DNA of 6,791 nucleotides. It comes from Flavobacteriaceae bacterium. Lineage in GTDB: Bacteria; Bacteroidota; Bacteroidia; Flavobacteriales; Flavobacteriaceae. The stretch spans positions 1-6,791 of the forward strand of contig CANKLK010000113.1 in NCBI GenBank assembly GCA_947482805.1. The letters are read 5' to 3'. Positions 5,783-6,791 of this stretch are shown piece by piece. The position numbers were made by a program, and so were the translations under genes. How positions within the stretch are numbered: position 1 is the first letter of the stretch; the number at the start of each line of letters is the position of its first letter. A model generated the notes under the pieces. That model was not told where the DNA came from. It was given only the letters and a program-made list of their open reading frames with translations, and ran no database searches.

Positions 5783-6163
5783 TTATCGTTGTAAATTTTT
5801 AGCTTCAATACTCATTGTAGCATGAGGAACAATACGTAATCTTTCTTTCGAAATTAGTTTTCCTGTTACTTTACAAACACCATATGTTTTATTTTCTACA
5901 CGGAAAAGCGCATTTTTTAAATCGCGTAGAAACTTCTCCTGACGAATGGCTAACTGTGAGTTGGCTTCTTTTGACATGGTTTCGCTACCTTCTTCAAATG
6001 CTTTAAATGTTGGTGATGTATCATCAGTTCCATTGTTTAAGTCATTCATATAGGCACTTTTTATTAGCTCTAAGTCAATTTTTGCCTTCTCCATTTTTTG
6101 TAAAATTATTTCTTTGAACTCTGCTAAATCTGCATCTGAGTATCTCATTTTTTCTTCTACCAT
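5783..6163 (-). CDS. DksA/TraR-family RNA polymerase-binding regulator lacking the zinc-binding cysteines
   Basis: A 126-residue cytoplasmic protein of the DksA/TraR family, whose members bind in the RNA polymerase secondary channel and adjust transcription initiation, often with ppGpp. It has an N-terminal helical region (about 8-40), a polar tip segment GTDDTSPTF (45-53), and a second helix (about 57-90), resembling the DksA coiled coil; the Asp47/Asp48 and Ser50 cluster may stand in for the DksA tip motif DxxDxA. The C-terminal domain keeps the family frame (YGVCKVTGKLI at 94-104, then RLRIVPHA at 108-115). However, of the four zinc-ligand positions C-x2-C-x17-C-x2-C only Cys97 remains; the others are Thr100, Ser118 and Ala121. 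The start at 6163 lies 7 nt after the ileS stop; Met6 is an alternative start. It is almost certainly co-transcribed with ileS and ended by the terminator downstream. The family is confident; the function in this lineage is inferred. Confidence 0.88.
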   Translation of the reverse strand: MVEEKMRYSDADLAEFKEIILQKMEKAKIDLELIKSAYMNDLNNGTDDTSPTFKAFEEGSETMSKEANSQLAIRQEKFLRDLKNALFRVENKTYGVCKVTGKLISKERLRIVPHATMSIEAKNLQR

Positions 6164-6170
6164 CTTATTT

Positions 6171-6791
6171 CTATTTTGAGATTAATATTCTTGTTTTTAT
6201 GTTGTCAAATTCTATTTCTGTTCCTGTATCCAAATCATCTACAAAAACTAATGTTTCTGTTAGTGTTTCCGATTTGATATAATTTTCATTCGCTGCTACT
6301 GCTTTTTCTAAACCATCACTTGGCTGTAAATGAACTTTAATCTTATCTGTAACTTCAAACCCAGAATCTTTTCTTAGATTTTGGATTCGGTTAACTAATT
6401 CTCTTGCTATTCCTTCATTAATCAATTCCTCTGTTAAGGTAATATCTAAAGCAACCGTTATTCCGTTAGCATTTGCCACTAACCACCCTGGAATATCTTG
6501 AGAGGAAATCTCAACATCATCGGATGTTAAAATTATACTATTTCCCGAAATAACAAGCGCCAATTCACCTTTTGTGTCTAATTCGTTGATTTGTTCAGAA
6601 GATAAATTCTGTATCTCTTTGGCTATCAATCCCATGTCTTTTCCAAAGCGCGGTCCAAGTGCTTTGAAATTTGGCTTAATTTGCTTTACTAAAACCCCCG
6701 AAGCGTCGTCCAAAAGTTCGATTTCTTTCACGTTTACTTCAGCTTTTATTAGGTCTGAAACTGCCTCAATTTCAGCACGCTGATTTTCGTC
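6171..6791 (-). CDS. ileS: Isoleucyl-tRNA synthetase, C-terminal fragment
   Basis: The last 206 residues of IleS, which charges tRNA-Ile with isoleucine; the catalytic and editing domains lie beyond the right edge. The open frame continues without a stop to the window boundary, so the GTG at 6731 is not the start. Recognisable parts are the linker leading to VNVKEIELLDD, then PNFKALGPRFGKDM, and the segment LINEGIARELVNRIQNLRKDSGFEVTDKI near the end, typical of the C-terminal domain of long IleS proteins (called DUF5915 in type 2 enzymes). The visible portion has no cysteine, so it lacks the C-terminal zinc-binding motif of E. coli-type IleS. It ends 7 nt before the DksA-like gene, suggesting one operon. 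Confidence 0.95.
   Translation of the reverse strand, partial: DENQRAEIEAVSDLIKAEVNVKEIELLDDASGVLVKQIKPNFKALGPRFGKDMGLIAKEIQNLSSEQINELDTKGELALVISGNSIILTSDDVEISSQDIPGWLVANANGITVALDITLTEELINEGIARELVNRIQNLRKDSGFEVTDKIKVHLQPSDGLEKAVAANENYIKSETLTETLVFVDDLDTGTEIEFDNIKTRILISK

Noticed and set aside
6574..6783. Open frame of 69 codons on the plus strand
   Set aside because: It is antisense to the conserved ileS C-terminus and shows only low-complexity Ser-rich content.

Overview
The window looks like chromosomal housekeeping DNA from a member of the Flavobacteriaceae, probably Flavobacterium or a close relative. The evidence is AT-rich sequence, genes without Shine-Dalgarno motifs, upstream boxes matching the Bacteroidota -7 consensus TAnnTTTG, and protein variants typical of that phylum: a type 2-like IleS C-terminus, a short DksA-like protein without a zinc site, an extended LspA, and a patatin/Omp85 fusion ending in Phe. 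This assignment is from recall of families, not from a search.

Layout from left to right. Positions 1-269 (minus) hold the N-terminus of an APC-family amino-acid permease that runs off the left edge. Positions 351-2654 (minus) encode a large outer-membrane patatin-like phospholipase (patatin, POTRA and beta-barrel). Just upstream, 2658-4451 (minus), is uvrC of nucleotide excision repair; the two genes are 3 nt apart and probably co-transcribed. A short divergent promoter region (4452-4513) separates uvrC from a 5-formyltetrahydrofolate cyclo-ligase gene (4514-5080, plus). That gene converges on lspA (5061-5684, minus) with a 20-bp overlap of 3' ends. Upstream of lspA are a terminator and a probable promoter, then a DksA/TraR-like regulator (5783-6163, minus) lying 7 nt after the 3' end of ileS (6171-6791, minus, cut by the right edge).

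Transcription probably runs as ileS-dksA-like, terminator, lspA (own promoter); uvrC-phospholipase; the cyclo-ligase alone; and the permease alone. The genes belong to general functions (translation, transcription control, lipoprotein maturation, folate recycling, DNA repair, outer-membrane lipid metabolism) and form no pathway specific to this locus.

The most unusual signal is a 7-bp periodicity that the genes do not explain. Tandem heptamers with unrelated words occur in the first codons of the phospholipase (2588-2643), in its signal-peptide core (2532-2559) and directly before the uvrC start codon (4453-4480), with a minimal two-copy case before lspA (5711-5724). Because 7 is not a multiple of 3, a one-unit change in the signal-peptide tract would shift the phospholipase frame and end translation before the catalytic serine. 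I see no CRISPR array, tRNA, rRNA, insertion sequence or prophage gene, and no clear new multi-gene system.
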